From positions 434,001-498,000 of the forward strand of contig SEHB01000002.1 in the NCBI GenBank assembly GCA_004143945.1: a stretch of 64,000 bases of DNA. Direction: 5' to 3'. Below the pieces are notes generated by a model. The model ran no database searches. It worked only from the letters and a program-made list of their open reading frames with translations, and was not told the DNA's origin. Both the position numbers and the translations under genes were made by a program. This DNA is from Lysobacteraceae bacterium. Its GTDB lineage: Bacteria > Pseudomonadota > Gammaproteobacteria > Xanthomonadales > Rhodanobacteraceae. This document shows positions 1 through 8,798 of this stretch, piece after piece. Position 1 is the stretch's first letter, and every line of letters begins with the position of its first letter.

Positions 1-130
1 CGAGCGCGATCTCGGCCATTCCCATCGGCATGCCGGGATGCCCTGATTTCGCCTTTTCGACCGCGTCGGCCGCGAGGAAGCGGATCGCATTCGCGAGGCG
101 GGCGGTATCGACGCTCGGGGTGCTGCTCAT
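1..130 (-). CDS. tkt: transketolase, N-terminal part (gene runs off the left edge)
   Basis: Only the first 43 codons are present, reading leftwards from an ATG at 130. The peptide starts [20 protein letters not shown] and continues with [20 protein letters not shown], the hallmark N-terminal thiamine-diphosphate region of transketolase, whose conserved His lies in SGHPG. Transketolase moves two-carbon ketol units between sugar phosphates in the pentose phosphate pathway and is cytosolic. The start fits the family, with about ten residues before the conserved [13 protein letters not shown] segment. It is divergent from ttcA, with 278 bp of shared upstream DNA. Identification is confident despite the truncation. 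Confidence 0.9.
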   Translation of the reverse strand, partial: MSSTPSVDTARLANAIRFLAADAVEKAKSGHPGMPMGMAEIAL

Positions 131-322
131 GGACGCTCCAGTGGATGGCGGCCTCGGCGCGCGTGCGCGTCGAACCACGGCCGATCGGCGGGTGGGAACT
201 CGCCAGGAGGCGTCCCGGCGCGCGTGCCGCGGAATCGAGCGCGCAGCCGCGCGGATTTTGCCGCATCGGCGCAGGCGGCGGAAGTGAACGTGCCGCGTAT
301 CGGAAGCTGCGACGGTGCCGAC

Positions 323-328
323 TACAAT
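323..328 (+). promoter_or_regulatory. candidate -10 box upstream of ttcA
   Basis: TACAAT lies about 80 bp upstream of the ttcA ATG in otherwise GC-rich DNA. No good -35 hexamer is visible at the normal spacing, so this is a tentative call from AT-richness and position. Confidence 0.3.
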
Positions 329-408
329 GGCCGACTCCCGTGCGCGCGTCCCGAGTGCCGCCCGCAACACGCGGCGATCGCATCGCCCGCTGATCCCGGA
401 TCGAACCC

Positions 409-1257
409 ATGAACGCGATGCCCTGCCGCCAGCTCGACCACGAAGCCGCCAGGCGCGCCAGGCGCCTGCGGCGCCAGGTCGGCCAGGCGATCGCGGACTT
501 CAACATGATCGAGCACGGCGACCGCGTGATGGTGTGCCTGTCCGGCGGCAAGGATTCGTGGACCCTGCTCGATCTCCTGCTGAAGTTGCAGGCGAAGGCA
601 CCGGTCGCGTTCGAACTCGTGGCCGTGCATCTCGACCAGAAGCAGCCGGGCTACGACGCCGAGGTCATTCCGCGCTACCTGCGCGAGCGCGGCATCGCGT
701 TCCACGTACTCGAGCAGGACACCTACGCTGTGGTCAGGCGCGTGATCCCCGAAGGCCGCACGATGTGCAGCCTGTGCTCGCGCCTGCGCCGCGGCGCGCT
801 CTACACGTTCGCGGTCGAGCAGGGTTTCAGCAAGATCGCGCTCGGCCACCACCGCGACGACATCGTCGAGACGCTGTTCCTCAACCTGTTCCACCAGGCC
901 ACGCTCAAGGCGATGCCGCCGAAGCTTCGGTCGGATGACGGCCGCAACATCGTGATCCGGCCGCTCGCGTATTGCCGCGAGGACGATATCGCCGCGTACG
1001 CGCTCGCGCAGGCTTTTCCGATACTCCCGTGCAACCTGTGCGGATCGCAGGAGAACCTGCAGCGCAAGGCGATCAAGTCGATGCTCGCGTCATGGGAGGC
1101 GCAACAACCCGGCCGCATCGAGAACATCTTCCGCGCGCTCGGCAACACGGTGCCGTCGCACCTGCTCGATCACGCGCTGCACGACTTCGCCGCACTCGGC
1201 AGCGATCCCGATGCGGCGCGAACCGACGCCCGCGGCTGGCTCGCCGATCCCGACTGA
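409..1257 (+). CDS. ttcA: tRNA 2-thiocytidine synthetase TtcA
   Basis: The 282-aa product is a PP-loop ATPase that thiolates cytidine 32 of tRNA. It carries the ATP-binding SGGKDS loop at residues 45-50. It has the CxxC pair C120/C123 (MCSLC) and a second CxxC, C208/C211 (PCNLCGSQ). Family knowledge says three such cysteines hold a [4Fe-4S] cluster. The GHHRDD segment near residues 146-151 is also typical. Length matches the family. It is followed after 53 bp by rdgC on the same strand, so the two may be cotranscribed. Confidence 0.95.
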   Translation: MNAMPCRQLDHEAARRARRLRRQVGQAIADFNMIEHGDRVMVCLSGGKDSWTLLDLLLKLQAKAPVAFELVAVHLDQKQPGYDAEVIPRYLRERGIAFHVLEQDTYAVVRRVIPEGRTMCSLCSRLRRGALYTFAVEQGFSKIALGHHRDDIVETLFLNLFHQATLKAMPPKLRSDDGRNIVIRPLAYCREDDIAAYALAQAFPILPCNLCGSQENLQRKAIKSMLASWEAQQPGRIENIFRALGNTVPSHLLDHALHDFAALGSDPDAARTDARGWLADPD

Positions 1258-1310
1258 CCCGCGGCCGCGCCTCGGCCCCTCGCCCTCTCTCCCAGCCCTC
1301 CAGGAGTTCC

Positions 1311-2228
1311 ATGTTCTTTCGCAACCTGACCCTGTTCCGTTTTCCGGAAAGTGTCGAAAAGTCCCTCGATCGTCTCCAAAAGAGCCTCGAATCGCATCGA
1401 TTGCGCGAGTGCGGCCCATTGGAGCTCGCGACGCGCGGCTTCATCTCCCCGTATGGGCGCGACAGCGACCAGCTCGTGCACCAGATCGGTGCGTATTCAT
1501 TGTTCACGGTCGGCACCGAAGAGCGCCTGCTGCCCGCGGTCGTGGTGGCCGAAGAGCTGGCGGACCGGATCGAGCGCATGCACCACAAGGAGGGACGGCG
1601 ACCCGGCGCGCGCGAGCGCAAGCGCTTGAAGGAAGAGGTCATTTCGGAGCTGCTGCCGCGCGCCTTCATCCGCCCGTCACGACTTTCTGCGTATCTGGAC
1701 GCCGGGCACGGCTGGTTCGTCGTGGACAGCGCCAGCCGCAAGGCGGCCGAGGACGCGGTGAGCCAGGTGCGCGAGGCGCTGGGCCGGTTTCCGGCGACGC
1801 CGATGGCCCCGGCCGAGTCGGTGCGCAACCTGATGACGGGGTGGCTGATTGGTGGCAAGCTGCCAGCGGGCCTTGCGCTCGGCGAAGAGTGCGAATTGCG
1901 GGACCCGGCCGAGGCCGGCGCGATCGTCCGCTGCCGACGCCAGGACCTTGAATCGGATGAGGTCAGGGAGCATCTCAAGTCGGGCAAGCAGGTATTCCAG
2001 CTCGGCCTCGTATTCGATGACCGGATGAGCTTCGTGCTCGGCGAGGATCTCGTCGTGCGCAAGCTCAAGTTCCTCGACGTCGTGCTCGACACGCTCGGCG
2101 AGCAGACCGCGGAATCGAAGCAGGCGGAGCTGGACGCGGTATTTGCGCTGATGACGCTCGAACTCCAGAACCTGTTCGTGCGACTTGACCAGTGGTTCGA
2201 TATTCCCCGCCCCGGCGAGCGCGACTAG
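1311..2228 (+). CDS. rdgC: recombination-associated protein RdgC
   Basis: The 305-aa product has the typical RdgC start MFFRNLTLFRF and normal family length (about 300 residues). RdgC forms a ring-shaped dimer on double-stranded DNA, is nucleoid-associated and modulates RecA. The ATG at 1311 follows an AGGAG ribosome site (CCAGGAGTTCC); a longer upstream reading frame exists but would run through ttcA. The C-terminal NLFVRLDQWFDIPRPGERD ends in the usual place. The metallopeptidase gene begins within about 40 bp. Confidence 0.95.
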   Translation: MFFRNLTLFRFPESVEKSLDRLQKSLESHRLRECGPLELATRGFISPYGRDSDQLVHQIGAYSLFTVGTEERLLPAVVVAEELADRIERMHHKEGRRPGARERKRLKEEVISELLPRAFIRPSRLSAYLDAGHGWFVVDSASRKAAEDAVSQVREALGRFPATPMAPAESVRNLMTGWLIGGKLPAGLALGEECELRDPAEAGAIVRCRRQDLESDEVREHLKSGKQVFQLGLVFDDRMSFVLGEDLVVRKLKFLDVVLDTLGEQTAESKQAELDAVFALMTLELQNLFVRLDQWFDIPRPGERD

Positions 2229-2263
2229 CGCAGCCAGGCGGGTCGGCTTGGAGAACGATCGAA

Positions 2264-3031
2264 GTGGAACTTGCGCACGACTACCTCGAGTTGGCCACGC
2301 CGGCCGGCGAGACGATCAAGGTGCTGCGCAAGAGCCACCCGCGTGCGCGCAGGCTGCGGCTGACGGTGACGCCCGGCGGCGCGCGCGTGACCTATCCCGA
2401 AGGCACGCATCCGGCGCAGGTGTTCGCGTTCCTGCGCAAGCACGGCGAGTGGCTCGAACGCAAGCTCGACGAACTCAGCCTCGGCTCCGCGCCGCCGCCG
2501 CTCAAGCCCGGGGCCGCGACCGTGATGCCGCTGCGCGGCGAGACCACGCGCCTGTCGTGGCGCGACGGCGCCTGGCCGCAGATCGAGCAGATCGACGACC
2601 GCCTCGTGCTGAGCCTGCCGCGCCCGCATGGCAAGTCGACCCTGCCGGCCGCACGCGCGTTGCTGCGGTCGTTCCTCGAGGCGCAGATCCGCCGCGACGT
2701 GAGCCGCTATTTCGCGCGCTACTGCCCCGAACTCGGGCGCGCGCCGACCGGCATGAAGCTGCGTCCGCTCAAGAGCCTCTGGGGCAGCCTCGACACGCGC
2801 GACCGCGTGACGCTGGACCTCGCGCTCGCGCTCGCGCCGCCCGCCGCACTGCGTTACGTGGTCGTGCACGAGCTCTGCCACCTGCGCATCCGCAACCATT
2901 CGCCGCGGTTCTGGGCGCTGGTCGAGAAGCTCTATCCGGACTGGCGCGAACAGCGCGAATGGCTGCGTGTGAACGGACAGGCGCTGAAGGCCGAATTGAC
3001 GCGCCTGATCCACGCGCCGCCGGCGGCTTGA
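2264..3031 (+). CDS. YgjP-like zinc metallopeptidase (M48/DUF45 family)
   Basis: The 255-aa product carries HELCH at residues 202-206, followed by an Asn-His-Ser segment with H212, the zinc-site signature of the YgjP/WLM-type predicted metal-dependent hydrolases. The upstream KSLWGS motif near residue 170 is also typical of this family. I chose the GTG at 2264 because GGAG stands 10 bp before it; an in-frame ATG at 2192 would overlap rdgC by 37 bp. No signal peptide is visible, so the protein is probably cytosolic. The substrate is not known. Confidence 0.85.
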   Translation: MELAHDYLELATPAGETIKVLRKSHPRARRLRLTVTPGGARVTYPEGTHPAQVFAFLRKHGEWLERKLDELSLGSAPPPLKPGAATVMPLRGETTRLSWRDGAWPQIEQIDDRLVLSLPRPHGKSTLPAARALLRSFLEAQIRRDVSRYFARYCPELGRAPTGMKLRPLKSLWGSLDTRDRVTLDLALALAPPAALRYVVVHELCHLRIRNHSPRFWALVEKLYPDWREQREWLRVNGQALKAELTRLIHAPPAA

Positions 3032-3124
3032 TCGCGGCGGCAGCAGCAGCGCCGCATCCGCGACCGACACATCCACGCCAGCGCCTTGCGCGATGCCGCT
3101 TTCGCCGCCGCGGCCGCGTGGCGC

Positions 3125-4009
3125 CTAGGAAGCCCGCGCCGTATCCGCGAACGCGAGGATCTCGTCGGCCACCGCTTGCGCGTCCTCGAGATGCAGGTGA
3201 TGGTGGCCGGCCAGGCGCACGATGCGGATGTCGGCGATCTCGGCCGCGCGCGCGTCCATCATCGCGACGGGCAGGTAGCTCGTCGGTGGATCCGCGAGCA
3301 CGAGCAGGCTGCGCGCGCGGATGCCGGCCAGCATCGCGAGCACCTGCGGCTCGCTGTAGCGTTGCGCGCTCGCGAGCGTGAGGCGCGGATCGCTCGACCA
3401 CGCGTACCCGCCTTCGACCTCGGTGACGCCACGCGCGACGATCGGCTGCGCCGCCGCCCGCGACAACCCGTTCGCGCGCATGCGCGCCGCGACCGCATCG
3501 TCGAGCGTCGCGAACACGCGCAGCGGGCGGCGCCTTGCATGCGCTTCGCGCTCGTCGAGCGCGCGCCGCAATCGCGCGAGCGTCTCGTCGACGCCTGCGG
3601 TCAACGGACCCAGTGCCTCGATCAGCATGAGCTCGCGGACCCGCTCGGGATACAGCGCGGCGAACAGGCTCGCGAGCGTGCCGCCGAGCGAGTGGCCGAG
3701 CAGGTCCGCGCTCGCCCAGCCGAAATGGTCGAACACCGCGCGCAGTTCGTCGAAGTAGTCGACGTAGTGGTACCAAGTTCCCTTGGGCAGGTGCGTCGAG
3801 CGTCCGTGGCCTGCGAAATCGATCGCGACGACGCGCCAGCGCGTGGCGAGCAGCGGCGCGAGTGCCTCGAAACTGCCCGCGTTGTCGAGCCAGCCATGCA
3901 GCGCGAGCAGCGGCGGCAGCCCCGCATCCCCCCAGCATCGCGCGGCCAGCGTCGCATGCGGCAACGCGATGCGCAGTTCCTCAGCGACGTGCATCACGCA
4001 GTCGTTCAT
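3125..4009 (-). CDS. alpha/beta-fold hydrolase
   Basis: The 294-aa product is an alpha/beta hydrolase with oxyanion-side motif LALHGWLDN near residues 36-43 and nucleophile elbow GHSLGG (Ser107). A late histidine in AGHHHLHLED completes the likely triad. The closest pattern I recognise is the serine-hydrolase-like (SERHL) group; the substrate cannot be read from sequence. Its start overlaps the end of hemH (stop at 3981), so the two are probably translated from one message. ATGs at 4009 and 3994 are both possible; 4009 has a weak GAGG upstream. Confidence 0.85.
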   Translation of the reverse strand: MNDCVMHVAEELRIALPHATLAARCWGDAGLPPLLALHGWLDNAGSFEALAPLLATRWRVVAIDFAGHGRSTHLPKGTWYHYVDYFDELRAVFDHFGWASADLLGHSLGGTLASLFAALYPERVRELMLIEALGPLTAGVDETLARLRRALDEREAHARRRPLRVFATLDDAVAARMRANGLSRAAAQPIVARGVTEVEGGYAWSSDPRLTLASAQRYSEPQVLAMLAGIRARSLLVLADPPTSYLPVAMMDARAAEIADIRIVRLAGHHHLHLEDAQAVADEILAFADTARAS

Positions 4010-5096
4010 GCCGCAACCGCACCGCCTCGCGCTGCGCTGCATTGCGCGCGGCGTCCCAGGCCGGGTCGAACTCGGGCCAGCCCTGCGCGTGGCGCAACGC
4101 GAGCTCGGCGAGCGCGGTGACGTGGTCGCTGCCCGCGTTCAACGCCGGGATGTAGTCGAAGCGTTCTCCGCCGGCCTGCAGGAAGCGCGCATGGTTGCGG
4201 ATCGCGATCTCCTCGAGCGTCTCGAGGCAGTCGATCGGGAAACCCGGGCAGAGCACCTGCACGTGCCGGACACCGGCCGCAGGCAACTCGGCCAGCACGC
4301 GTTCGGTGTAGGGCTGCAGCCAGCGCGCGCGACCCACTTGCGACTGGAACGCGACGATCAATGCGTCCTCGGCGAGTCCAAGCCGCTCGCGCAGGCGCCG
4401 CGCGGTCGCCTGGCACTGGCAGAAGTACGGATCGCCCGCCTGGAAATAGCGCTCCGGGATGCCGTGGAACGACAGCACGAGCTTCGGCGCGCGTCCATGC
4501 TGGCGCCAGTGCGCCTCGACGCCGCGCGCGAGCGCCTCGATGTAGCGCGGTTCTGCATGGTAGTCGGCGACGAACCGGAGTTCGGGGATGCGCCGCCAGC
4601 CCGACAGCTCGCGCGCGACTGCGTCGAACACCGAGGCCGTGGTGGTGGCCGAGTACTGCGGATACAGCGGCAGCACGAGGACGCGATGGACGTTGTGCAC
4701 GGCCAGCTCGCGCAGCACGCTGCGCAGCGAGGGCCCGCCGTAGCGCATCGCATGGCGCACGAGCACAGGCCCCGGTCGGCGCGCGCCGATCGCCGCGCCG
4801 AGCGCCTCGGCGAGCGCGGCCGTCCCGCTCGCGAGCGGCGAGCCGCCCACGCCCCAGATCTTCGCGTAGAGCTCGGCCGAGCGCGCCGGACGCACGCGCA
4901 GCACGACCCCGTGCAGGATCAGGCGCCAGAGCCAGCGCGGCAGTTCGACCACGCGTGGATCACCAAGGAATTCAGCCAGATAACGTCGAACCGACCGGGC
5001 ATCGGGGCGTTCCGGCGTGCCGAGGTTGACGAGCACGATGGCCGCGGCGGACGGAGCGCCATGCCGGTGCGGAGACGGGGAGAAATAACGCGGCAT
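3981..5096 (-). CDS. hemH: ferrochelatase
   Basis: The 371-aa product inserts Fe2+ into protoporphyrin IX, the last step of protoheme synthesis. Visible hallmarks are VLVNLGTP (residues 21-28), LPLYPQYSATTT (about 142-153), SFHGIPERY with catalytic-type His211, and CPGFPIDCLETLEE with Glu292. The ATG at 5096 gives a short extension before the conserved core; the reading frame stays open far upstream, but that part is antisense to the next gene. The alpha/beta hydrolase gene overlaps its 3' end. Confidence 0.95.
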   Translation of the reverse strand: MPRYFSPSPHRHGAPSAAAIVLVNLGTPERPDARSVRRYLAEFLGDPRVVELPRWLWRLILHGVVLRVRPARSAELYAKIWGVGGSPLASGTAALAEALGAAIGARRPGPVLVRHAMRYGGPSLRSVLRELAVHNVHRVLVLPLYPQYSATTTASVFDAVARELSGWRRIPELRFVADYHAEPRYIEALARGVEAHWRQHGRAPKLVLSFHGIPERYFQAGDPYFCQCQATARRLRERLGLAEDALIVAFQSQVGRARWLQPYTERVLAELPAAGVRHVQVLCPGFPIDCLETLEEIAIRNHARFLQAGGERFDYIPALNAGSDHVTALAELALRHAQGWPEFDPAWDAARNAAQREAVRLRHERLRDARR

Positions 5097-5126
5097 GGGA
5101 GAGGGCCGGTGCACGGCGCCGGCCGT

Positions 5127-5155
5127 TTGGACGGTCCTGGCTTTGCTGTTAGACT
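5127..5155 (+). promoter_or_regulatory. possible promoter of the secreted-protein gene
   Basis: TTGGAC (5127-5132) and TAGACT (5150-5155) are separated by 17 bp and sit about 60 bp before the ATG at 5217. The -35 match is only partial, so the call is tentative. Confidence 0.35.
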
Positions 5156-5216
5156 CGGGCCGCCACCGCGGACCACCGCGGGGCAGACGATTACCTAATA
5201 ACGATAACATGCCGCC

Positions 5217-6146
5217 ATGCGCCCACTGACCTGCGTCATCGCAGCGGGGATGCTTGCCGTCGCCTCGCCATTCGTGCAGGCGGCGACGACGGCGTATGGC
5301 GAAGCGTTCGATACCCTCTACCGTTTCGACCTCCAGACCCGTGTCGCCGAGCGCATCGGTGAAGCCGGCCCCTACGCGGGCCAGACGATCGGCAACATCA
5401 GCGGCCTGACCGTCACGCCGGATGGATCGATGTACGCGGTCGCGGGTGGCCTGAAGCTGTTGATCGGCGTCGATCCTGCCAATGGCCGTGCTTCCGTGCT
5501 CGCCGATTTCGGGCTCGCCGGCCAGGGTGACCCCGCGCGCAACGATGCGCTCGACCTCAACATGATCGCGGGCTGCGAAGGCGAGCTCTGGCTCACCTCG
5601 GCCTATGCGCAGAAGGTGTGGACGGTCGACCCCGCCAACGGCGCCACCGTGCTGGTCGGCGACACCGGCGCAGCGATCAGTGGCCTTGCGATGCGCGCGG
5701 GCCAACTGTTCGGTGCCGCGGGCAAGGACGACAACCGCTTCTACCGGATCGATACCACCACCGGCGCCGCGACACCGATCGGCGGCTTCGGCGCCGAAGC
5801 GACGCGCTGGATCAATTCGATCTCGATGGCGTTCGACGCCGACGGCACGCTCTGGGCGGTGCTGAACTACGTCCCGCCCGAAGACGACAACCAGGCGCTC
5901 GCCGACTGGAGCGATCTTGCGACGATCGATCCGCGCACCGGCACGCTCGACATCCTCGGGCCGATCACCGGCCCCGAGACGCTGCGCGAGGTCGGCATGA
6001 AGGGATTCACGCTCGGTCCGCCGCAATGCGGTCGCGGAGGGCCGGCGCCGATCAGCGCCCCGGTCGACGCGCCGTGGGCGCTGTTGCTGCTCGGCCTGCT
6101 CGTCGCGGGTGCCGCGGGCGCAAACCGCCGGCGTTTCGTGCGCTGA
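5217..6146 (+). CDS. secreted beta-propeller-like protein with IPTL-CTERM-like sorting tail
   Basis: The 309-aa product starts with a signal peptide (about residues 1-22, ending VQAA). The body repeats a motif of the type 'ID..TG.A..IG', as in VDPANGRASVLADFG, VDPANGATVLVGDTG and IDTTTGAATPIGGFG, which suggests blades of a beta-propeller. The last 30 residues are APVDAPWALLLLGLLVAG followed by small residues and RRR: proline-tryptophan, hydrophobic helix, basic cluster. That architecture matches IPTL-CTERM/PEP-CTERM-type surface sorting signals. Function unknown; probably exported and anchored or processed at the envelope. Confidence 0.75.
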   Translation: MRPLTCVIAAGMLAVASPFVQAATTAYGEAFDTLYRFDLQTRVAERIGEAGPYAGQTIGNISGLTVTPDGSMYAVAGGLKLLIGVDPANGRASVLADFGLAGQGDPARNDALDLNMIAGCEGELWLTSAYAQKVWTVDPANGATVLVGDTGAAISGLAMRAGQLFGAAGKDDNRFYRIDTTTGAATPIGGFGAEATRWINSISMAFDADGTLWAVLNYVPPEDDNQALADWSDLATIDPRTGTLDILGPITGPETLREVGMKGFTLGPPQCGRGGPAPISAPVDAPWALLLLGLLVAGAAGANRRRFVR

Positions 6147-6219
6147 GTCTTCCGGCTGCGGTCATCGTCCACTCAGCTGCGCCTGCTAACGTGGGTGGGT
6201 CCTGTTGCCGGAGATCGCG

Positions 6220-6900
6220 ATGCGCCTTGCCGTACCACTGTTCGCGCTGCTCGCACTGTTCGCCCTGCCCGCCGTCGCCGGCGAAGAAGAGAACGGGCGC
6301 GCGTCCAACGCGGTGCGCGTGCTGAAGGAGGTCATGCAGGCGCCGGACAAGGCCATTCCGAAGGACCTGCTCGAAAGCGCGCATGCGATCGCGGTGATCC
6401 CCGACGTGATCAAGGCCGGCCTCGTCGTGGGCGGGCGCCACGGCAAGGGCCTGATCTCGGTGAAGTCGGCGAACGGCACCTGGTCCAATCCCGCGTTCGT
6501 GAGCCTGACCGGCGGCAGCGTCGGCTTCCAGGCCGGGGTCTCGTCGACCGACGTGATCCTCGTGTTCCGTACCCAGCGAGGCGTCGATTCGATCGTGCAC
6601 GGCAAGTTCACGCTCGGCGCCGATGCGTCAGCCGCAGCCGGGCCGGTCGGGCGCTCCGCGCAGGCGTCGACCGATGCGCAGCTCAAGGCCGAGATCTTCT
6701 CCTACTCGCGCGCACGCGGGTTGTTCGCGGGCGCTGCGCTCGACGGAACCGCGCTGCGCATCGACCACGATGCGAACGAGGCCACCTACGGCAGCGGGGT
6801 GACCGCACGCAGGATCTTCGATGGCGGTGTCGCCGAGGTGCCGTCGGCGATCGTCGACTTCCGCGACCTGCTCGAGGAGTACACTACGCCGCAAGGATGA
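6220..6900 (+). CDS. SYLF (YSC84-like) domain protein, exported
   Basis: The 226-aa product has a signal peptide ([21 protein letters not shown]) and then the SYLF domain: [41 protein letters not shown] and [16 protein letters not shown] are its conserved blocks. In eukaryotes this fold binds phosphoinositides; bacterial members are periplasmic or outer-membrane associated and their ligand is unclear. ATG 6220 was chosen over an in-frame TTG at 6205 because GGAG sits just upstream of 6220. It stands alone between the sorting-tail protein and the tat operon. Confidence 0.88.
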   Translation: MRLAVPLFALLALFALPAVAGEEENGRASNAVRVLKEVMQAPDKAIPKDLLESAHAIAVIPDVIKAGLVVGGRHGKGLISVKSANGTWSNPAFVSLTGGSVGFQAGVSSTDVILVFRTQRGVDSIVHGKFTLGADASAAAGPVGRSAQASTDAQLKAEIFSYSRARGLFAGAALDGTALRIDHDANEATYGSGVTARRIFDGGVAEVPSAIVDFRDLLEEYTTPQG

Positions 6901-7000
6901 GGCGCGGTCGCGGCGGCCATCCGGACGACCGGCACTGTTGCCGCCGCCCGCGCGCGGCAAAATGGCGGACCCGCATCGCAGCTTTCGAGGACCCCCTGTC

Positions 7001-7228
7001 ATGGGCAGTTTCAGCATCTGGCACTGGCTCGTCGTGCTGGCCATCGTCGCGCTCGTGTTCGGCACCAAGCGCCTGCGCAACATCGGCGAGGACGTCGGCG
7101 CGGCGATCAAGAGCTTCCGCAAGGGCATGAACGAAGGCGACGACAAGGATCCGGCGCAGCTCAAGGCCGATCCGCCGCCGGCACCGCCCGAGGCCGAACG
7201 CGCCAAGTCCGGGCACGCCGAGTCCTGA
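7001..7228 (+). CDS. tatA: Sec-independent translocase subunit TatA
   Basis: The 75-aa product has one N-terminal membrane helix ([21 protein letters not shown]), the [24 protein letters not shown] amphipathic region and a charged tail, the standard TatA layout. TatA oligomerises to form the passage for folded twin-arginine substrates. It is first of a tatA-tatB-tatC operon with a 41-bp gap to tatB. The GTKRL motif and small size separate it from TatB. Confidence 0.95.
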   Translation: MGSFSIWHWLVVLAIVALVFGTKRLRNIGEDVGAAIKSFRKGMNEGDDKDPAQLKADPPPAPPEAERAKSGHAES

Positions 7229-7269
7229 TCCACCCGCGCGCGCCGCGCGCCGCCTCGCCCGGAATCGCC

Positions 7270-7581
7270 ATGTTCGACGTCGGATTCAGCGAAATCGCGC
7301 TGATCGCGGTGGTCGCGTTGCTCGTGCTCGGCCCAGAACGGCTGCCGCGCGCAGCGCGCACCGTCGGTGCACTGCTGCGAAGGTTGCGCTCGGGCTGGCA
7401 GGGCGTGCGCAGCGAGATCGAGCGCGAACTCGCGGCCGAGGACCTCAAGCGCACGATCCACGACACGCGTCGCGCGGCGGACCTGCGCGCCGACGTCGCG
7501 GCGGCCGCAGCCGACATCGAAAGCGCGTCGCAACCGATCCCGCCGGCCGCACCGCCATCGGACGACCATGGCCGCGCCTGA
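7270..7581 (+). CDS. tatB: Sec-independent translocase subunit TatB
   Basis: The 103-aa product starts MFDVGFSEIALIAVVALLVLGPERLPRAA, the typical TatB N-terminus with the GPERLP hinge after the membrane helix, followed by a long amphipathic helix and a Pro/Ala-rich tail. TatB works with TatC in recognising twin-arginine signal peptides. Its stop overlaps the tatC start by 14 bp, indicating translational coupling. Confidence 0.95.
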   Translation: MFDVGFSEIALIAVVALLVLGPERLPRAARTVGALLRRLRSGWQGVRSEIERELAAEDLKRTIHDTRRAADLRADVAAAAADIESASQPIPPAAPPSDDHGRA

Positions 7582-8335
7582 TCCCGCCGACAGCGAGGAG
7601 ATGTCGTTCGTCTCGCACCTCGTCGAACTGCGATCGCGCCTGCTGAAGTGCGTGGCGACCGTGTTGCTCGTGCTGGTCGCGCTGGTGCCGTTCGCGAACA
7701 AGCTCTACGGGCTGCTGGCCAAGCCGCTGGTCGGCCACCTCCCGAGCGGCGGCACGATGATCGCGACCGAGGTCGCCTCGCCGTTCCTCACGCCGCTCAA
7801 GCTCGCGTTCTTCGTCGCCCTGTTCGCCGCGATGCCGGTGATCCTGTACCAGCTCTGGGCGTTCGTCGCGCCGGGCCTGTACCGGCACGAGAAGCGGCTC
7901 GCGACGCCGATCCTCGTGTCCTCGGTGCTGCTGTTCTACGTCGGCTGCGCATTCGCGTACCTGTTCGTGCTGCCCGCGGTGTTCGCGTTCATGACCGCGA
8001 TCGCGCCCGAGGGCGTGTCGGTGATGCCGGACATCGGCAAGTACCTCGATTTCGTGCTGGTCCTGTTCCTCTCGTTCGGACTCTGCTTCGAAGTGCCGGT
8101 GGTGCTCGTGATCCTCGTCGCGCTCGGTGTCACCACGCCAGCGCGGCTTGCGGATGGCCGCCGCTATGCGATCGTCGGTGCGTTCGTGATCGCGGCGGTA
8201 CTGACCCCGCCGGACATCCTCTCGCAGGTGATGCTCGCGGTGCCGATGTGCCTGCTCTACGAAATCGGCATCATCGGCGCGCGCAGCGTGGCGCGTCGCG
8301 CGGCCGAACCCGAAGCGCCTGCCGCGGATCGCTGA
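7568..8335 (+). CDS. tatC: Sec-independent translocase subunit TatC
   Basis: The 255-aa inner-membrane protein has six predicted helices and the family landmarks SFVSHLVELRSRLL at the N-terminus, APGLYRHEKR in the first periplasmic-helix region and FGLCFEVPVVL later. TatC is the receptor for twin-arginine signal peptides. The ATG at 7568 lies inside the end of tatB; a longer upstream reading would overlap tatB completely. It completes the tat operon; substrates are not encoded nearby. Confidence 0.95.
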   Translation: MAAPDPADSEEMSFVSHLVELRSRLLKCVATVLLVLVALVPFANKLYGLLAKPLVGHLPSGGTMIATEVASPFLTPLKLAFFVALFAAMPVILYQLWAFVAPGLYRHEKRLATPILVSSVLLFYVGCAFAYLFVLPAVFAFMTAIAPEGVSVMPDIGKYLDFVLVLFLSFGLCFEVPVVLVILVALGVTTPARLADGRRYAIVGAFVIAAVLTPPDILSQVMLAVPMCLLYEIGIIGARSVARRAAEPEAPAADR

Positions 8336-8570
8336 ACGCCTGCCATACGCCGGCGAAGGGATTCACAAATCGTGACAGCGCGCGCGCCGCCCGCTGCGCC
8401 GCGCGTGGTTACACTTCTGCAAGAGGCGCAATTTGCCTCCATCGCGGCCTGTCCCGCACTCCCTGTGGCACCCGTGACGGGTCGGCGCAATGGAGTGCCG
8501 AAGCGCCGCGACTACGCGCGCGTGGAACGCGATTCCGCCGCGCATCGTGCAGCCACCAGTGGAATCGAAA

Positions 8571-8780
8571 ATGAAGAAGACCACGACCGCGAACGAGGAC
8601 GCGCGCGACGCGAGCCTGCGCGTGTCCAAGCGCGTGCGCGACAGCCTCAAGGCCGCCGCTGCGGTGATGGGGCGTCCGCTCTACGACGTCACCAACGAAG
8701 CGATCAGCCAGTACCTGTCGGGCCTGCGCCTCGGCGATCCGCTCGCCGCGATCCGGCGCGCCGGACGCACGCGCCGCTGA
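8571..8780 (+). CDS. small ribbon-helix-helix-like protein
   Basis: The 69-aa product reads MKKTTTANEDARDASLRVSK followed by RVRDSLKAAAAVMGRPLYDV and an amphipathic helix. A short basic beta-like strand (SLRVSKRV) followed by two helices resembles antitoxin-type RHH or CopG-like DNA-binding proteins, but no partner toxin gene is next to it. ATG 8571 is preferred over an in-frame ATG at 8490 because the extension has no domain character. A TACACT box at 8410-8415 could serve a promoter. Function unknown. Confidence 0.6.
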   Translation: MKKTTTANEDARDASLRVSKRVRDSLKAAAAVMGRPLYDVTNEAISQYLSGLRLGDPLAAIRRAGRTRR

Positions 8781-8798
8781 GCCGGTCCGCGCCGCGGA

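Noticed and set aside
2192-2263. Longer N-terminus for the YgjP-like protein
   Set aside because: The extension (Pro/Arg/Gly-rich) overlaps rdgC by 37 bp and has no family similarity, while GTG 2264 has its own ribosome site.
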